In this document: positions 1-7,884 of the stretch, one piece after another
Layout: each line of letters begins with the position of its first letter
Position numbering within the stretch: position 1 is the first letter of the stretch
Assembly (NCBI GenBank): GCA_036961205.1
Contig: JBALVI010000001.1
Location: 1,178,001-1,242,000 of the forward strand
From: CALJFL01 sp036961205
Lineage (GTDB): Bacteria; Pseudomonadota; Gammaproteobacteria; Pseudomonadales; Halieaceae
Length of the DNA stretch: 64,000 bases
Reading direction: 5' to 3'
Translations under genes and position numbers: made by a program
Notes under the pieces: model-generated
The model's input: the letters and a program-made list of their open reading frames with translations, nothing else
Told to the model about the DNA's origin: nothing
Database searches by the model: none

Positions 1-79
1 CCAGTGCAACCAGAAACATGGCGGACAGGTAGGCGATAGTAACCAGAACAATCTGGCTGAGGCTAAAGCTAAAGCTCAT
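1..79 (-). CDS. CbrA-like sensor kinase / Na+-solute symporter-type protein, N-terminal fragment
   Basis: Only the first 26 codons lie in the window; the gene runs off the left edge. They encode a short polar start followed by a hydrophobic helix (SLSQIVLVTIAYLSAMF). This resembles the first membrane helix of CbrA-type histidine kinases, which carry a sodium/solute symporter-like domain before the kinase. The start ATG overlaps the last codons of the small membrane gene upstream, so the two are translationally coupled. In pseudomonads cbrA also follows a small ORF and lies close to gluQRS and dksA, which fits this layout. A plain SSS-family symporter is the main alternative. Confidence 0.5.
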   Translation of the reverse strand, partial: MSFSFSLSQIVLVTIAYLSAMFLVAL

Positions 80-245
80 CAGGATACCGGCTGCGTTGAT
101 TCCAGTAAGCAGCAAGAACCATCAATAGCCAGAGTAGGTAGGGCCGATACCAGACGGCGCCACCGGTAAATGCCCATGCTTCAATCGAGGGCAGAAAAAT
201 AAGCGCAAGCCCCAAGATCATCAGCAGGGCTCGGTTGATGTACAT
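69..245 (-). CDS. Small two-helix membrane protein upstream of CbrA-like kinase
   Basis: A 58-residue protein with two hydrophobic segments (about residues 6-20 and 34-47), ending in a charged tail (RSRYPDEL). It starts at ATG 245 and stops at TAG 69-71; the downstream kinase-like gene begins inside its 3' end, giving an 11-nt overlap. Small membrane ORFs of this kind are found in front of cbrA in pseudomonads (CbrX) and in front of some symporters. A role in making or regulating the downstream membrane protein is an inference from position only. Confidence 0.6.
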   Translation of the reverse strand: MYINRALLMILGLALIFLPSIEAWAFTGGAVWYRPYLLWLLMVLAAYWNQRSRYPDEL

Positions 246-312
246 GGTGATAGTCTTCCCAGACGGATGAGGCTCCCGATACTACTGAAGCTGGGATAAG
301 CGGTAAAGCGGT

Positions 313-1197
313 TCAGTGCTGTTGGATTGACATCTCGGTGGGTACGGCATCGCGGGACCAGCCGAGAACAGCGTGCTTGAGTAACTCTTCAGGGCATTCC
401 AGCTCAGCTGCAGGCGGTGCCTGCTGCAGGAAGGCCAGCGCATAACGCAAATTGGTACAGGCGAGTTCATCATCCAGTGGCGTCGCATAACTTCGTTTGC
501 TCAGCTTCTGTCCCATTGAATCACTGATTAATGGGATATGGCCATATGTGGGAGCGGGATAGGCAAGGGTTTGCTGCAGGTAAAGCTGGCGTGCGCTGGA
601 GTCCAGAATATCCGAGCCTCGAATAATGTGGGAAATGCCCTGTTCCGCATCATCTACCACCACCGCAAGTTGGTAGGCGTAGAGGGAGTCCTTACGTTTT
701 AGGATGAAGTCCGGGGTATCCCGACCCAGGGCTACACGCTGTTGGCCCTGCCAGATATCGTCAAATTCCAGAGATGTCCCCTCTGGGACTGCTATTCGTA
801 ATGCAGTGGGCTGCACCACTTCATGTTGCCGGGGCAGACAGCGCCCACTGCAACTTCCGTCAGGGCCCAGGCGGCTTCGTGTGCAATCACAATGAAATAA
901 CAGACCCAGTTCACGGAGTTGGCTCAAGGCGTGTTCGTAGGCTTCGTTGCGCTGTCCCTGCCACATGACCTCGCCATCCCAATGCAGGCCATGGCGATCG
1001 AGGCTGGTGAGAATCAGGTCTGTAGCGCCGTGGATTACGCGTGGCGGGTCCAGGTCTTCTATTCGCAGTAACCATTCACCCTGCTGGTGACGCGCATCCA
1101 GAAAGCTGGCGAGTGCTGCGATAAGTGAGCCCATATGAAGTGGGCCAGTGGGAGAGGGCGCAAAACGCCCCCTATAGACTTTGTTGGCTGTGCTCAT
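313..1197 (-). CDS. gluQ: Glutamyl-Q tRNA(Asp) synthetase GluQRS
   Basis: GluQRS activates glutamate and transfers it to the queuosine base of tRNA(Asp). It is a truncated GluRS paralogue without the anticodon-binding domain, and the length of about 294 residues fits that. The HIGH-type motif appears as PSPTGPLHMGSL near the N-terminus, the KMSKS-type motif as QKLSKRS in the C-terminal third, and a Cys-rich zinc-binding segment (CDCTRSR...CSGRC) lies between. The ATG at 1197 is preferred; the frame can be extended 5 codons to a TTG, but the sequence there matches no family start. It lies just downstream of dksA on the same strand, the usual gammaproteobacterial pairing. Confidence 0.95.
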   Translation of the reverse strand: MSTANKVYRGRFAPSPTGPLHMGSLIAALASFLDARHQQGEWLLRIEDLDPPRVIHGATDLILTSLDRHGLHWDGEVMWQGQRNEAYEHALSQLRELGLLFHCDCTRSRLGPDGSCSGRCLPRQHEVVQPTALRIAVPEGTSLEFDDIWQGQQRVALGRDTPDFILKRKDSLYAYQLAVVVDDAEQGISHIIRGSDILDSSARQLYLQQTLAYPAPTYGHIPLISDSMGQKLSKRSYATPLDDELACTNLRYALAFLQQAPPAAELECPEELLKHAVLGWSRDAVPTEMSIQQH

Positions 1198-1223
1198 GGC
1201 GCCGGGCGCCAAGGGCTCAGTGC

Positions 1224-1715
1224 TTAGCCGAGTACCTGACGCTCTTTGATCTCGTCCAGGGTTTTGCAGTCAATACACAGCGTGGCTGTTGGTCTGGCTT
1301 CCAGGCGCTTGATGCCAACCTCGACACCACAAGCGTCGCAGAAACCGTAATCGTCCTGATCGATACGCTCCATCATGCTGTCAATTTTCTTGATCAGCTT
1401 ACGCTCGCGGTCGCGGGTGCGTAACTCCAGGCTGAACTCTTCCTCCTGAGTTGCACGATCCGCCGGATCGGGGAAGTTTGCCGCCTCATCTTTCATGTGG
1501 CTGACGGTGCGATCAACTTCTTGCATCAGTTCGGACTTCCACGTGAGCAGGATGCCGCGAAAGTGCTCTCGCTGCGGCTCACTCATGTATTCTTCACCGC
1601 GCTTGGGCTTGTAGGGTTCAAAATTGCTGAACTCAATCAACGACCCGGCAGATTTTGATGTCTTTCTGGCGGCCGTTTTTTTCTTGGCGGTTTTAGGTGC
1701 TGCTTTTGTTGGCAT
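1224..1715 (-). CDS. dksA: RNA polymerase-binding transcription factor DksA
   Basis: DksA inserts its coiled coil into the RNA polymerase secondary channel and works with ppGpp in the stringent response. The coiled-coil tip carries the two conserved aspartates (DPADRA, D83 and D86). The C-terminal zinc finger has C126, C129, C147 and C150 (CDACG...CIDC). The 163-residue protein has a Lys/Ala-rich N-terminal extension of about 25 residues compared with E. coli DksA, which is common in marine relatives. It is transcribed ahead of gluQRS with a 26-nt gap. Confidence 0.97.
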   Translation of the reverse strand: MPTKAAPKTAKKKTAARKTSKSAGSLIEFSNFEPYKPKRGEEYMSEPQREHFRGILLTWKSELMQEVDRTVSHMKDEAANFPDPADRATQEEEFSLELRTRDRERKLIKKIDSMMERIDQDDYGFCDACGVEVGIKRLEARPTATLCIDCKTLDEIKERQVLG

Positions 1716-1870
1716 GGTTAGTTTCCCATACGAGTTGTTTTACGAATTTGGCGATGAAATGCCCTCAGGTAATGGGCTGGCTGTCATCGAAGGGCGGAGA
1801 AACTACCAGAAATCAAAGTCTCGTGCTACTAAAATTTGAATTTTAGAGTTGGCCTGCAGCTGCTGAAAAC

Positions 1871-1908
1871 CCTTTGGTAGAATACTCCCTTTAAGCACCT
1901 TTGGTAGA
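1871..1908 (+). repeat. Direct repeat pair in the dksA-sfsA gap
   Basis: The 11-mer CCTTTGGTAGA occurs at 1871-1881 and again at 1898-1908. It sits in the roughly 310-base interval between the divergent dksA and sfsA genes. Spacing is 27 nt start to start, which could suit a regulator binding on one face of the helix. No known operator was recognised. Apart from the small ORF at 1913, nothing else stands out in this gap. Confidence 0.35.
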
Positions 1909-1912
1909 CGCC

Positions 1913-2026
1913 ATGTCCCGATACACATATCACCTGCGAATTGGCACAACACTGTTTCTTGTCGATGGGAAGTTTCTTCGACGGGAGCTCCTCGTAGGCA
2001 CTCGAGCTCCGCAGGAGCTGTGCTAG
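1913..2026 (+). CDS. Possible 37-residue leader ORF coupled to sfsA
   Basis: ATG 1913 opens a 37-codon frame (starts MSRYTYHLRIG, ends PQELC). Its TAG at 2024-2026 shares one base with the GTG start of sfsA. The arrangement suggests translational coupling. The protein matches no family I know, and the ribosome-binding site in front of its ATG is poor, so it may be chance. A GGAG sequence at 2014-2017 sits inside its 3' end and would serve the sfsA start. Confidence 0.3.
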   Translation: MSRYTYHLRIGTTLFLVDGKFLRRELLVGTRAPQELC

Positions 2027-2730
2027 TGGATTTCCCTGGTTTGGAGCAGGGCGTGCTGCTACGTCGCTACAAGCGGTTTCTCGCCGATGTCGAGCTGGTC
2101 AGCGGTGAGGTGATCACCGTGCATTGTCCGAATACCGGTGCTATGACCGGCTGCACTCCCGACAGAGGCACGGTCTGGCTGTCGCGCAGCGACTCCAAAA
2201 CCCGCAAATACCCTCACACCTGGGAGCTGGTGGAAACTCCTGCAGGGCTGACCTGTATCCACTCGGCAAGAGCCAATAAGGTGGTGGCGGAAGCGTTTGA
2301 AGGTGGCGGGCTGCCTGGGTTTGAGGGCTATCCAGAGGTGCGCAGAGAGGTAAAGTATGGTCGGGGTAGTCGCGCCGACCTACTGTTGAGCGGCCCGCCC
2401 GGTCGGGTATTTGTGGAAGTGAAATCTGTCACTCTTTGCCGGGAGCACGGCCAGGGGGTGTTTCCGGATGCGGTCAGTGAACGCGGTCGCAAGCACCTTG
2501 AGGAATTGCGGGACATTGTGGATGAGAACACCAGGGCGATGATGCTGTTCTGCGTATTTCACACCGGGATTGAGCGGGTCAGCGCGGCGGGTGACATCGA
2601 TCCTCGTTATCGGGCGGCGCTGGAGGAGGCACTAAGCGCAGGGGTTGAGGTGCAGGCCTGGGGAGTCGATATCAGCACCCGGGGGATGGTGTTGGCTGAG
2701 CGCCTGCCCTTTACCCTGGATCCCGACTAG
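2026..2730 (+). CDS. sfsA: SfsA family protein (sugar fermentation stimulation protein homologue)
   Basis: SfsA is a widespread nuclease-fold protein with proposed DNA-binding or regulatory roles in sugar metabolism; its biochemical role is still unclear. Recognisable family segments are RRYKRFLADV near the N-terminus, HCPNTGAMTGC, WELVETPAG, and the restriction-endonuclease-like core RADLLL...VEVKSVTL. The frame opens at GTG 2020, but GTG 2026 is preferred. It lies 8 nt after the GGAG sequence and gives MDFPGL, which matches family N-termini. Length about 234 residues is normal. Confidence 0.9.
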   Translation: MDFPGLEQGVLLRRYKRFLADVELVSGEVITVHCPNTGAMTGCTPDRGTVWLSRSDSKTRKYPHTWELVETPAGLTCIHSARANKVVAEAFEGGGLPGFEGYPEVRREVKYGRGSRADLLLSGPPGRVFVEVKSVTLCREHGQGVFPDAVSERGRKHLEELRDIVDENTRAMMLFCVFHTGIERVSAAGDIDPRYRAALEEALSAGVEVQAWGVDISTRGMVLAERLPFTLDPD

Positions 2731-2736
2731 TAAACC

Positions 2737-3051
2737 TCAGTCCAGATAGATGTCGCCGTTGCTGAGGGTAAATGGAATGACGTTCAGAAACTCGCCCAGG
2801 CAGGGGCCAGAGACGCATTCACCGGTATGAGATAAAAATTCAGCGCCGTGACGCTGACAAAAAACCATTTGAGCTGCGGCTCTCGCCACTGACCCGCCCA
2901 GGGGATCCAGGCTATCGTTCACATGGGGGCATTTGTTTTCGTACAGAAACAATTCGCCATTGCGATTGACCACCAGCAGCTCCAGGTAATCAACCTGTAG
3001 GCTAGTTGTTTCATTGACCGGAAAATCCTCGAGGTGTCCGATTCGGCTCAT
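2737..3051 (-). CDS. Rieske-type [2Fe-2S] ferredoxin
   Basis: A 104-residue soluble protein with the Rieske ligand pattern C41-P-H43 and C65-Q-R-H68 and no membrane anchor. It is therefore a stand-alone Rieske ferredoxin, similar to NirD or BphF-type electron-transfer proteins. The partner redox enzyme is not evident from the neighbours. It converges on sfsA with only 6 nt between the stop codons. Confidence 0.9.
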   Translation of the reverse strand: MSRIGHLEDFPVNETTSLQVDYLELLVVNRNGELFLYENKCPHVNDSLDPLGGSVARAAAQMVFCQRHGAEFLSHTGECVSGPCLGEFLNVIPFTLSNGDIYLD

Positions 3052-3158
3052 AAGATGTCGCTCTGCCTGGGTTCGCGTTAGGATATCAATAGGGCACGGC
3101 TATTGTCGTGATATCCACGGTGAAGGCAAGGTCCAGATGACTCAAGCGGGCGACACTA

Positions 3159-3881
3159 TTGACAGAATTTGAGCCAGACCAGGCCTATCTCACGGGTCGT
3201 GATGAATCCCGGCTGGTGAAGTTGACCGATGGTCATCGATTATTGCCGCAGGTAGCAGCGTCCTTTGCTGATTTAAAAACCGACGCCAGTGCCGCCGGCT
3301 TCGATCTTGCCATCGCCAGCAGCTTCCGGTCTTTCGAGCGGCAGTGTGCAATATGGAATGGCAAGGCTCAGGGGCAGCGTGCTGTTCACGATGACTCCGG
3401 GGTGCTTTTGCAGCGCAGTGAGCTCAGTCAGGAGCAGTGGCTACATGCAATTTTGCGGTTTTCTGCACTTCCCGGGACCTCGCGGCATCACTGGGGTTCA
3501 GACCTTGATGTGTATGACGCCGCTGCGGTAGCCAGTGATTATCAGGTACAGCTGACACCTCAGGAGGTCGCATCGGGAGGCGTGTTTGATCCGCTACATT
3601 GCTGGTTGGATGAGCGGATGGCGACGGGTCAGTCTTATGGGTTCTATCGTCCCTATACGATTGACCGCGGTGGTGTTGCGCCCGAGCGCTGGCATTTGAG
3701 TTATGCGCCGGTGGCCCGAGCCTGCGAATCCGGGCTGTCGGTAAGCACACTGCGGGCGGCCTGGGATAGCATTGCTGAGGAGCCACGTCTGGTAATGCGG
3801 GAGTTGGTTGAGGTAGATCTAGAGAAAATTCTGGCGCGCTATGTTGCCGTGGCACCGGACTGGTGTCCGGCAAATTACTAG
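3159..3881 (+). CDS. VanY/M15B-family D-alanyl-D-alanine (LD-)carboxypeptidase
   Basis: A zinc peptidase that trims peptidoglycan peptides. The M15 signature S-x-H-x2-G-x3-D is present as SRHHWGSDLD (S108, H110, G113, D117), with the second catalytic pair E177-x-H179 in ERWHLSY. The start is a TTG at 3159: the frame is closed by a stop at 3138-3140 and no ATG or GTG lies between. No signal peptide or membrane helix is visible, so the site of action is uncertain. It converges on ppa. Confidence 0.85.
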   Translation: MTEFEPDQAYLTGRDESRLVKLTDGHRLLPQVAASFADLKTDASAAGFDLAIASSFRSFERQCAIWNGKAQGQRAVHDDSGVLLQRSELSQEQWLHAILRFSALPGTSRHHWGSDLDVYDAAAVASDYQVQLTPQEVASGGVFDPLHCWLDERMATGQSYGFYRPYTIDRGGVAPERWHLSYAPVARACESGLSVSTLRAAWDSIAEEPRLVMRELVEVDLEKILARYVAVAPDWCPANY

Positions 3882-3957
3882 TCTTTAGAGAGTTCCGGGG
3901 GGAGTTCCGCTCCGGCCAGACTAAGCGCCGGCCAGAGCGAGAACAGTGCAGCTTATA

Positions 3958-4596
3958 CTAGCGTTTGGCTGCGTCGTGGAGATTGCCGTAGTGATTCCAG
4001 TAATCTTTTTCCGCAGCTGCAACGACCTTTAAGGCTTCATCGCGACCGTAGACGTAGTCCACTTTAACGTTCACTTCTTTGCCCGGCTGCATTTTGTAGG
4101 TCGAGAAGTAGTGCTGCAGGCGTTCGATTTTAATCGGCGGCAGGTCTTTGATGTCCATGACATCGCCCCAAATATTATCGCCTTCCAGTATCGCGATAAT
4201 CTTGTCGTCGGCCTCGCCATCGTCAATCATCTGGATGCCGCCAACAATACGGGCATTGAGGATAATATCGGCACGGGTGATGTGGCGTTCGGAATAGACG
4301 CAGATATCCAGCGGGTCGGCATCGGCGACATCCACATCTTTGCAACGCTTGGCGACTTCTTCGGCGCAATAGGTGCGAGGGATGAAGCCGTATAACGCGG
4401 GAGGACTGGAGGTGGTGCGCTGCGGCCGATCTACCATCAGGAAGCCGGAGTTCTTGTCGACTTCATATTTGACCACGTCGGACGGTGTCATCTCGACATA
4501 GACCTGAACAACGTCCTGCACTGACTCGTCAGAGCGGGCGTGTAAGCCGTGCCACGGGTGGCGCCGCCAGCGGTTATATTCGGTATTCTCGTACAT
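3958..4596 (-). CDS. ppa: Inorganic pyrophosphatase, family I
   Basis: Hydrolyses cytosolic PPi to phosphate. The metal-binding signature D-x-D-P-x-D is at residues 92-97 (DADPLD), with the substrate-contacting K43-Y-E45-V-D47-K segment before it. Length 212 residues is slightly longer than the E. coli enzyme. A PPi-consuming phosphofructokinase gene lies next on the same strand about 480 bases upstream, so pyrophosphate could be either wasted or used here. Confidence 0.95.
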   Translation of the reverse strand: MYENTEYNRWRRHPWHGLHARSDESVQDVVQVYVEMTPSDVVKYEVDKNSGFLMVDRPQRTTSSPPALYGFIPRTYCAEEVAKRCKDVDVADADPLDICVYSERHITRADIILNARIVGGIQMIDDGEADDKIIAILEGDNIWGDVMDIKDLPPIKIERLQHYFSTYKMQPGKEVNVKVDYVYGRDEALKVVAAAEKDYWNHYGNLHDAAKR

Positions 4597-4768
4597 GGTT
4601 TACCTCAAATGGGAGCTGTCACAATAGGGGTGCGCAGTGTACAGGGCGCGGTGCAGAAAATCTTCTTTGCGCAGGGTGAAAAATAGGGTTCTTCGCGCAT
4701 TAGGGGGCTACCTGGGAAGTTTTTAGAGGCTTGGCTTCGGTATGTTCCTGAGGTCAGTGAGTGCCGCC

Positions 4769-4843
4769 GGGGACGGACGAGGACAACCTTTTTAGTCGCT
4801 CCACGATATTCGCTTGGTAAAAAGGTTGTCCTCGTCCGTCCCC
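4769..4843. repeat. Long perfect palindrome A (25-bp stem, 25-nt loop)
   Basis: Left arm 4769-4793 (begins GGGGACGGACGAGG, ends TTTTT) pairs perfectly with right arm 4819-4843. The loop is 4794-4818 (begins AGTCGCTCC, ends GCTTGGT). The loop is the exact reverse complement of the loop of palindrome B at 4966-4990, although the two stems are unrelated. It lies in the 482-base gene-free interval between ppa and pfp, which shows no other structure. The stem resembles GGGGACRGAC-type palindromes seen near REP-associated elements in some proteobacteria; that comparison is from memory. Confidence 0.85.
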
Positions 4844-4943
4844 TACCATCGCGGTAAGTCGAATAGACCGGTCGATTTCAGGATGTTTGTCTTGAAACGC
4901 TTAATCGAATACTGCGATCAAGCAGGATTGCAGCAGCCGAGGA

Positions 4944-5012
4944 CGAGAGCGCGGTAGTGTTTCTCACCAAGCGAATATCGTGGAGCGACTGAGAAACACT
5001 ACCGCGCTCTCG
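4944..5012. repeat. Long perfect palindrome B (22-bp stem, same 25-nt loop inverted)
   Basis: Left arm 4944-4965 (begins CGAGAGCGCGG) pairs perfectly with right arm 4991-5012. The loop 4966-4990 (begins ACCAAGCGAA, ends GGAGCGACT) is identical to loop A read on the other strand. The palindromes are 100 bases apart. In one transcript or one DNA strand the two loops would be fully complementary, so a 25-bp loop-loop contact is possible. There is no poly-T tract after either stem, so these do not look like simple terminators. Confidence 0.85.
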
Positions 5013-5078
5013 GCCGCTAGAATGCAGTAGGCCCAAAGGTTTGGGGGAAACGCGGTCACCGCACTATTCAGGTGTGAC

Positions 5079-6341
5079 TTAAATTTTGAAGCGAGCCTTA
5101 AGTTTGCGCGGTACTGCAACGTTTTTCAGCTGCACGTAATTGGGCATACCTCGGGTATAGCTGGGATAGGCCTCGCCGGCAATTAGCGGCAACAAGTACT
5201 CGCGAGCCGCTTCCGTAATGCCGTAACCGTCGCGGCTTATATAGTTGCGGGGCATCATTTTCTCTTGGTTGGCCACCTGGTCCAGTGCCGCTTCACCAAT
5301 CGACCAGGTATAACGCTTGCCGGAGCCGCGTTGAATACAGGGCATTACTGCGTTTTTGCCCGCCAGGGCGAATTCTACGGCTGCGGCACCGACAGCATAG
5401 GCTTGATCAACGTCGGTTTGTGAGGCGATGTGGCGAGCCGAGCGCTGCAGGTAGTCAGCCACTGCCCAATGGTACTTGTAGCCCAGTTCCGATTTGATCA
5501 TTTCCGCCAGGGACGGGGCCAGGCCACCGAGTTGCGAGTGCCCAAAAGCGTCTGCGACCCCGGTATCGGAGAGAAAACTGCCGTCTTTGTACTGGGCGCC
5601 CTCAGAAGCGACGATCACGCAGTAGCCAGTTTTCTTGACAGTGCGCTGAACTTTGGCGAGAAATTTCTTGCGGTCAAAGGCCACTTCGGGGAACAGAATG
5701 ATGTGCGGTGCGTCGCCGTCGCGCTGTGCTGCCAAACCTGAAGCCGCGGCAATCCAGCCGGCGTGGCGGCCCATTACTTCCAGGATGAATATTTTGGTGG
5801 AGGTCTCACACATGGAGGCCACATCCATGGCCGCTTCCCGGGTTGAGATGGCGGTGTACTTGGCCACCGAGCCAAAGCCGGGGCAGGTGTCGGTTAGCGG
5901 CAGGTCGTTATCGATGGTTTTTGGTATATGAATGGCCTGCAGCGGATAGCCCATACTTTGGCTGAGTTGAGAGACCTTGAGGCAGGTGTCGGCAGAGTCG
6001 CCGCCGCCGTTGTAAAAGAAGTAGCCGATGTTGTGCGCTTTAAAGACAGCAATCAGCCGCTCGTACTCGCCGCGATTCTCCTCCAGGCTTTTGAGCTTGT
6101 GGCGGCAGGACCCGAAGGCACCGGCGGGCGTAGTCAGCAGGCCGTGAATAGCGGCCTTACTTTCTTTGCTGGTATCGATTAGGTCTTCGCGTAGCGCTCC
6201 GATGATTCCGTTGCGGCCGGCATAGACTTTACCGATCTGATCGCGATGTTTGCGTGCTGTTTCAATGACCCCGCAGGCGGAGGCGTTGATAACGGCGGTA
6301 ACACCACCGGATTGTGCGTAGAAGGCATTTTTCCTGGCCAT
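5079..6341 (-). CDS. pfp: Pyrophosphate-dependent 6-phosphofructokinase
   Basis: Reversibly phosphorylates fructose 6-phosphate using PPi instead of ATP. The decisive motif is PKTIDND at residues 140-146: the lysine is typical of PPi enzymes, while ATP enzymes have PGTIDND. The glycine-rich motif is NGGGDS (111-116), where ATP enzymes have GGDGS; an acidic residue in the second position fits PPi use. The 420-residue length fits the PPi family. It is monocistronic, downstream of the paired palindromes' opposite side and divergent from mpl. Confidence 0.9.
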   Translation of the reverse strand: MARKNAFYAQSGGVTAVINASACGVIETARKHRDQIGKVYAGRNGIIGALREDLIDTSKESKAAIHGLLTTPAGAFGSCRHKLKSLEENRGEYERLIAVFKAHNIGYFFYNGGGDSADTCLKVSQLSQSMGYPLQAIHIPKTIDNDLPLTDTCPGFGSVAKYTAISTREAAMDVASMCETSTKIFILEVMGRHAGWIAAASGLAAQRDGDAPHIILFPEVAFDRKKFLAKVQRTVKKTGYCVIVASEGAQYKDGSFLSDTGVADAFGHSQLGGLAPSLAEMIKSELGYKYHWAVADYLQRSARHIASQTDVDQAYAVGAAAVEFALAGKNAVMPCIQRGSGKRYTWSIGEAALDQVANQEKMMPRNYISRDGYGITEAAREYLLPLIAGEAYPSYTRGMPNYVQLKNVAVPRKLKARFKI

Positions 6342-6504
6342 TGAAGAATCTTATTTCCGAGGTAGGGGACGAGCGGGCCGTCCTGAGCTTAGGCGAAGGC
6401 GGCATTTTACGGTAATAGCCGCAGCTTGTAGACACCCGCAGGCAGTATTACCGCATCTCGCGGGCGCAATGTTAATATTGGCGGCTTTGTTGGAGGAGGC
6501 GCAT

Positions 6505-7884
6505 TTGAAAGAGCACATTCATATTCTGGGTATTTGTGGCACCTTCATGGGAGGCATCGCTTTGTTGGCGCGTGAACGCGGATATCGAGTGACGGGCTCC
6601 GATGCCAATGTGTATCCCCCCATGAGTACTCAGCTGCAAGCCGCAGGTATCGAGTTAATGGAGGGTTATCATCCCGAACACCTGCAGCCGGCACCGGATC
6701 AAGTGGTGGTGGGTAACGCGCTAACTCGTGGCAATCCAGCGGTGGAATATATGCTCAACACGGGTCTGGCTTATACCTCTGGCCCCCAGTGGCTGGCGGA
6801 GAACCTGCTGCGCGATAAATGGGTATTGGCGGTCTCCGGTACGCACGGTAAAACAACCACCAGTAGTATGCTGGCCTGGATTCTGGAATATGCGGGGATG
6901 GCACCCGGCTTTTTGATCGGTGGTGTGCCCGCAGACTTCGGCCTGTCTGCACGCAGCGGCGACACCGACTTTTTTGTCGTGGAGGCAGATGAATACGATA
7001 CTGCCTTCTTTGATAAGCGCTCCAAGTTCGTCCATTACCGGCCCCGAACTCTGTGCATCAATAATCTCGAATATGATCATGCCGATATCTTCCCCGACCT
7101 GGCTGCCATACAGAGGCAATTCCATCATCTGGTTCGATGTGTTCCCGGTGAAGGCTTGGTAATAAAGCCTGCAGGGGTGCCGGCGATCGATCAGGTGCTG
7201 GAGATGGGTTGCTGGACCCCAGTAACTGAATTCAGTGCAGATGCAGGTTTGGAAAGCGGTTGGAGTGCACGGCTGCTGCAGCCCGACGGCTGTGAATTCG
7301 AATTGCGCTCTCCTGCGGGCAAGGTGGCCGAGGTCAAGTGGAACCATTGTGGTCGTCACAATGTCGAAAACGCACTGGCAGCGGCGGCGGCGGCCCATCA
7401 TGTGGGCGTGCCCGAGACCGTTACAGCTGAAGCGCTGCAACAATTTCAGGGTGTCAAAAGACGGCTTGAGTTGCTAGGTACAGTTGCCGGGGTTTCAGTC
7501 TACGATGACTTTGCCCACCACCCAACAGCGATAGCTACAACTTTGCAGGGCTTGCGGGCCGGTGGTCAGGCGGGCAAGTTGGTGGCGGTGATTGAGCCAC
7601 GGTCAAATACCATGCGCGGGGGTGAACACAAGGCCAGTTTGGCCGCGGCTACCGCCGATGCTGATCAGGTGTACTGGTACCAGCCACCAGGCATGGACTG
7701 GTCGCTGGAGTCGGTGCTGGCTGACAGCCCGGTTGCGGCGAGTCTGGAAACGGATATCGATGTGTTGGCACAGCGCATTGCCAAGCAAACAAGTCCCGGA
7801 GATCGGGTGGTTATAATGAGCAACGGCAGTTTTGGCGGAATCCACCAGAAAGTGCTGACGCAACTGGAAGCGACTGACAACTGA
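6505..7884 (+). CDS. mpl: UDP-N-acetylmuramate:L-alanyl-gamma-D-glutamyl-meso-diaminopimelate ligase Mpl
   Basis: Mpl ligates recycled murein tripeptide to UDP-MurNAc, saving de novo synthesis. The N-terminal HIHILGICGTFMGG and the ATP-binding SGTHGKTTTS (about residue 112) are characteristic of the Mur ligase fold and of Mpl. The open frame extends upstream to 6469. The TTG at 6505 is preferred because a GGAGGAGG lies at 6492-6499 and the resulting MKEHIHILG fits family N-termini. Its stop overlaps the start of the RND gene by one base (TGATG), so the two are coupled. Confidence 0.93.
   Translation: MKEHIHILGICGTFMGGIALLARERGYRVTGSDANVYPPMSTQLQAAGIELMEGYHPEHLQPAPDQVVVGNALTRGNPAVEYMLNTGLAYTSGPQWLAENLLRDKWVLAVSGTHGKTTTSSMLAWILEYAGMAPGFLIGGVPADFGLSARSGDTDFFVVEADEYDTAFFDKRSKFVHYRPRTLCINNLEYDHADIFPDLAAIQRQFHHLVRCVPGEGLVIKPAGVPAIDQVLEMGCWTPVTEFSADAGLESGWSARLLQPDGCEFELRSPAGKVAEVKWNHCGRHNVENALAAAAAAHHVGVPETVTAEALQQFQGVKRRLELLGTVAGVSVYDDFAHHPTAIATTLQGLRAGGQAGKLVAVIEPRSNTMRGGEHKASLAAATADADQVYWYQPPGMDWSLESVLADSPVAASLETDIDVLAQRIAKQTSPGDRVVIMSNGSFGGIHQKVLTQLEATDN

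Noticed and set aside
4769..5012. Insertion-sequence ends or a MITE
   Set aside because: No transposase, no target duplication and no shared stem ends were seen; the shared part is the loop.
6721..7443. 240-codon minus-strand frame inside mpl
   Set aside because: Mpl has clear Mur ligase motifs; the opposite frame has no domain-like composition.
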